From: Proteobacteria bacterium UBA2996 | GTDB taxonomy: Bacteria > Pseudomonadota > Gammaproteobacteria > Arenicellales > UBA868 | Length of the DNA stretch: 5,646 bases | Reading direction: 5' to 3' | Assembly: GCA_002346525.1 (NCBI GenBank) | Contig: DDZY01000004.1 | Location: forward strand, 10,192-15,837 | Part shown: in pieces, positions 5,105 through 5,646 of the stretch | Position numbering within the stretch: position 1 is the stretch's first letter | Layout: each line of letters begins with the position of its first letter | Translations under genes and position numbers: made by a program | The notes under the pieces: generated by a model | What the model saw: the letters and a program-made list of their open reading frames with translations, nothing else | Told to the model about the DNA's origin: nothing | Databases searched by the model: none

Positions 5105-5646
5105 TTGGATCGCACAGAGCGTTTCTACACGATTGACCGGCTGCTGCGCTCGCGTCAGGGGACGACACTGCGGGCCATGATGGAAGCCATGGAAGTATCC
5201 CGGGCGACGGTGCGCCGTGATCTTGAGTACATGCGCGACCGTCTGGCGGCGCCGATACTCTGGGATAACGACTCGCGCTGCTACCGGTATGACAGCGATG
5301 CGCAGGGAGAGGACGAAGACCGCTATGCGCTGCCGGGGTTGTGGTTCAATGCCTCTGAGGTGCACGCGTTGCTGACGATGGAGCATTTGCTCTCGAGTCT
5401 GCAGCCGGGTCTGTTGGGGCCGCATATCGAGCCGCTTAGAAGCCGTATCCGCCGACTGCTTGACAGCGGTGATCACCCGCCTGAAGAAGTAACCCGTCGT
5501 ATCCGCGTCCTCCATATGGCGGCCCGTCAGGCAGACAGCGAGGTCTTCGGTGTTATCTCGCATGCCCTGCTGCGCCGTCACCGGCTGGAACTGGAGCACC
5601 TCAACCGCCGCTCCGGCGAAGTCACGCGGCGTACCGTTTCACCCCA
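5105..5646 (+). CDS. HTH and WYL-domain transcriptional regulator (3' end outside window)
   Basis: The first 180 residues are present. The start is taken as TTG at 5105, because the following residues DRTERFYTIDRLL match the usual beginning of these regulators and no ATG or GTG lies nearby in frame; a weak GGA precedes it. Residues 1-60 form a winged helix-turn-helix of the DeoR/HTH_11 type, with VSRATVRRDLEYMRDRL (31-47) as the recognition region. A linker with LPGLWFNASEVHALLTMEHLL (76-96) follows, and the segment from about 146 (VFGVISHALLRRHRLELEHLN) is the start of the WYL domain, which is cut by the window edge. Such proteins are DNA-binding regulators, some sensing ligands or nucleic acids through the WYL domain. 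It may control its own unit with phhB; this is inferred from adjacency only. Confidence 0.88.
   Translation, partial: MDRTERFYTIDRLLRSRQGTTLRAMMEAMEVSRATVRRDLEYMRDRLAAPILWDNDSRCYRYDSDAQGEDEDRYALPGLWFNASEVHALLTMEHLLSSLQPGLLGPHIEPLRSRIRRLLDSGDHPPEEVTRRIRVLHMAARQADSEVFGVISHALLRRHRLELEHLNRRSGEVTRRTVSP

Noticed and set aside
5075..5599. Long open frame on the - strand (174 codons)
   Set aside because: It lies opposite the WYL regulator gene, whose residues match a known family, and its own product is arginine/glutamine-rich without any motif. It is a shadow of the real gene.

Overview
The window looks like ordinary chromosomal DNA of a moderately GC-rich gammaproteobacterium. The signs are a DsbB with the usual CPLC and second cysteine pair, a CPXCG zinc-ribbon protein, DUF3144 and DUF4864 proteins, and a pterin-4a-carbinolamine dehydratase beside a WYL-type regulator. 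A Marinobacter/Halomonas-like marine lineage would fit, but the genus is inferred from gene content only. No RNA gene, insertion sequence, phage gene or CRISPR array is visible. No stretch longer than about 135 bases lacks a plausible gene.

Left part (1-1761): the 3' end of a secreted-metalloprotease-like gene on the + strand converges on dsbB on the - strand. A 14-base perfect palindrome lies between them. Upstream of dsbB, on the same strand, are a tiny lipoprotein gene and, 13 bases before it, an unrecognised 82-codon gene with a strong Shine-Dalgarno site. Facing away from these is a + strand gene for a small secreted protein with six cysteines in the mature part. A 9-base-pair hairpin sits in the divergent spacer. 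Several exported proteins with paired cysteines therefore lie next to the periplasmic disulfide-forming membrane protein; a functional link is only inferred.

Middle (1783-3439): a two-gene - strand unit encodes an EamA/DMT-family transporter followed by a FabG-like short-chain dehydrogenase, with about 22 bases between them. They are probably co-transcribed. The substrate of neither can be told from sequence.

Right part (3440-5646): a DUF3144 gene carries an in-frame amber codon 18 codons after its best start, leaving only a GTG start downstream. Next come a secreted DUF4864 protein and, convergent with it, a CPXCG zinc-ribbon protein whose start codon abuts an 18-base dyad. Then follow phhB and a WYL-domain HTH regulator that runs off the window end, 14 bases apart on the + strand and probably one unit.

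The most unusual direct observation is the amber codon in the DUF3144 gene. I found no convincing undescribed multi-gene system. The small exported proteins at 915-1761 are the least explained part.
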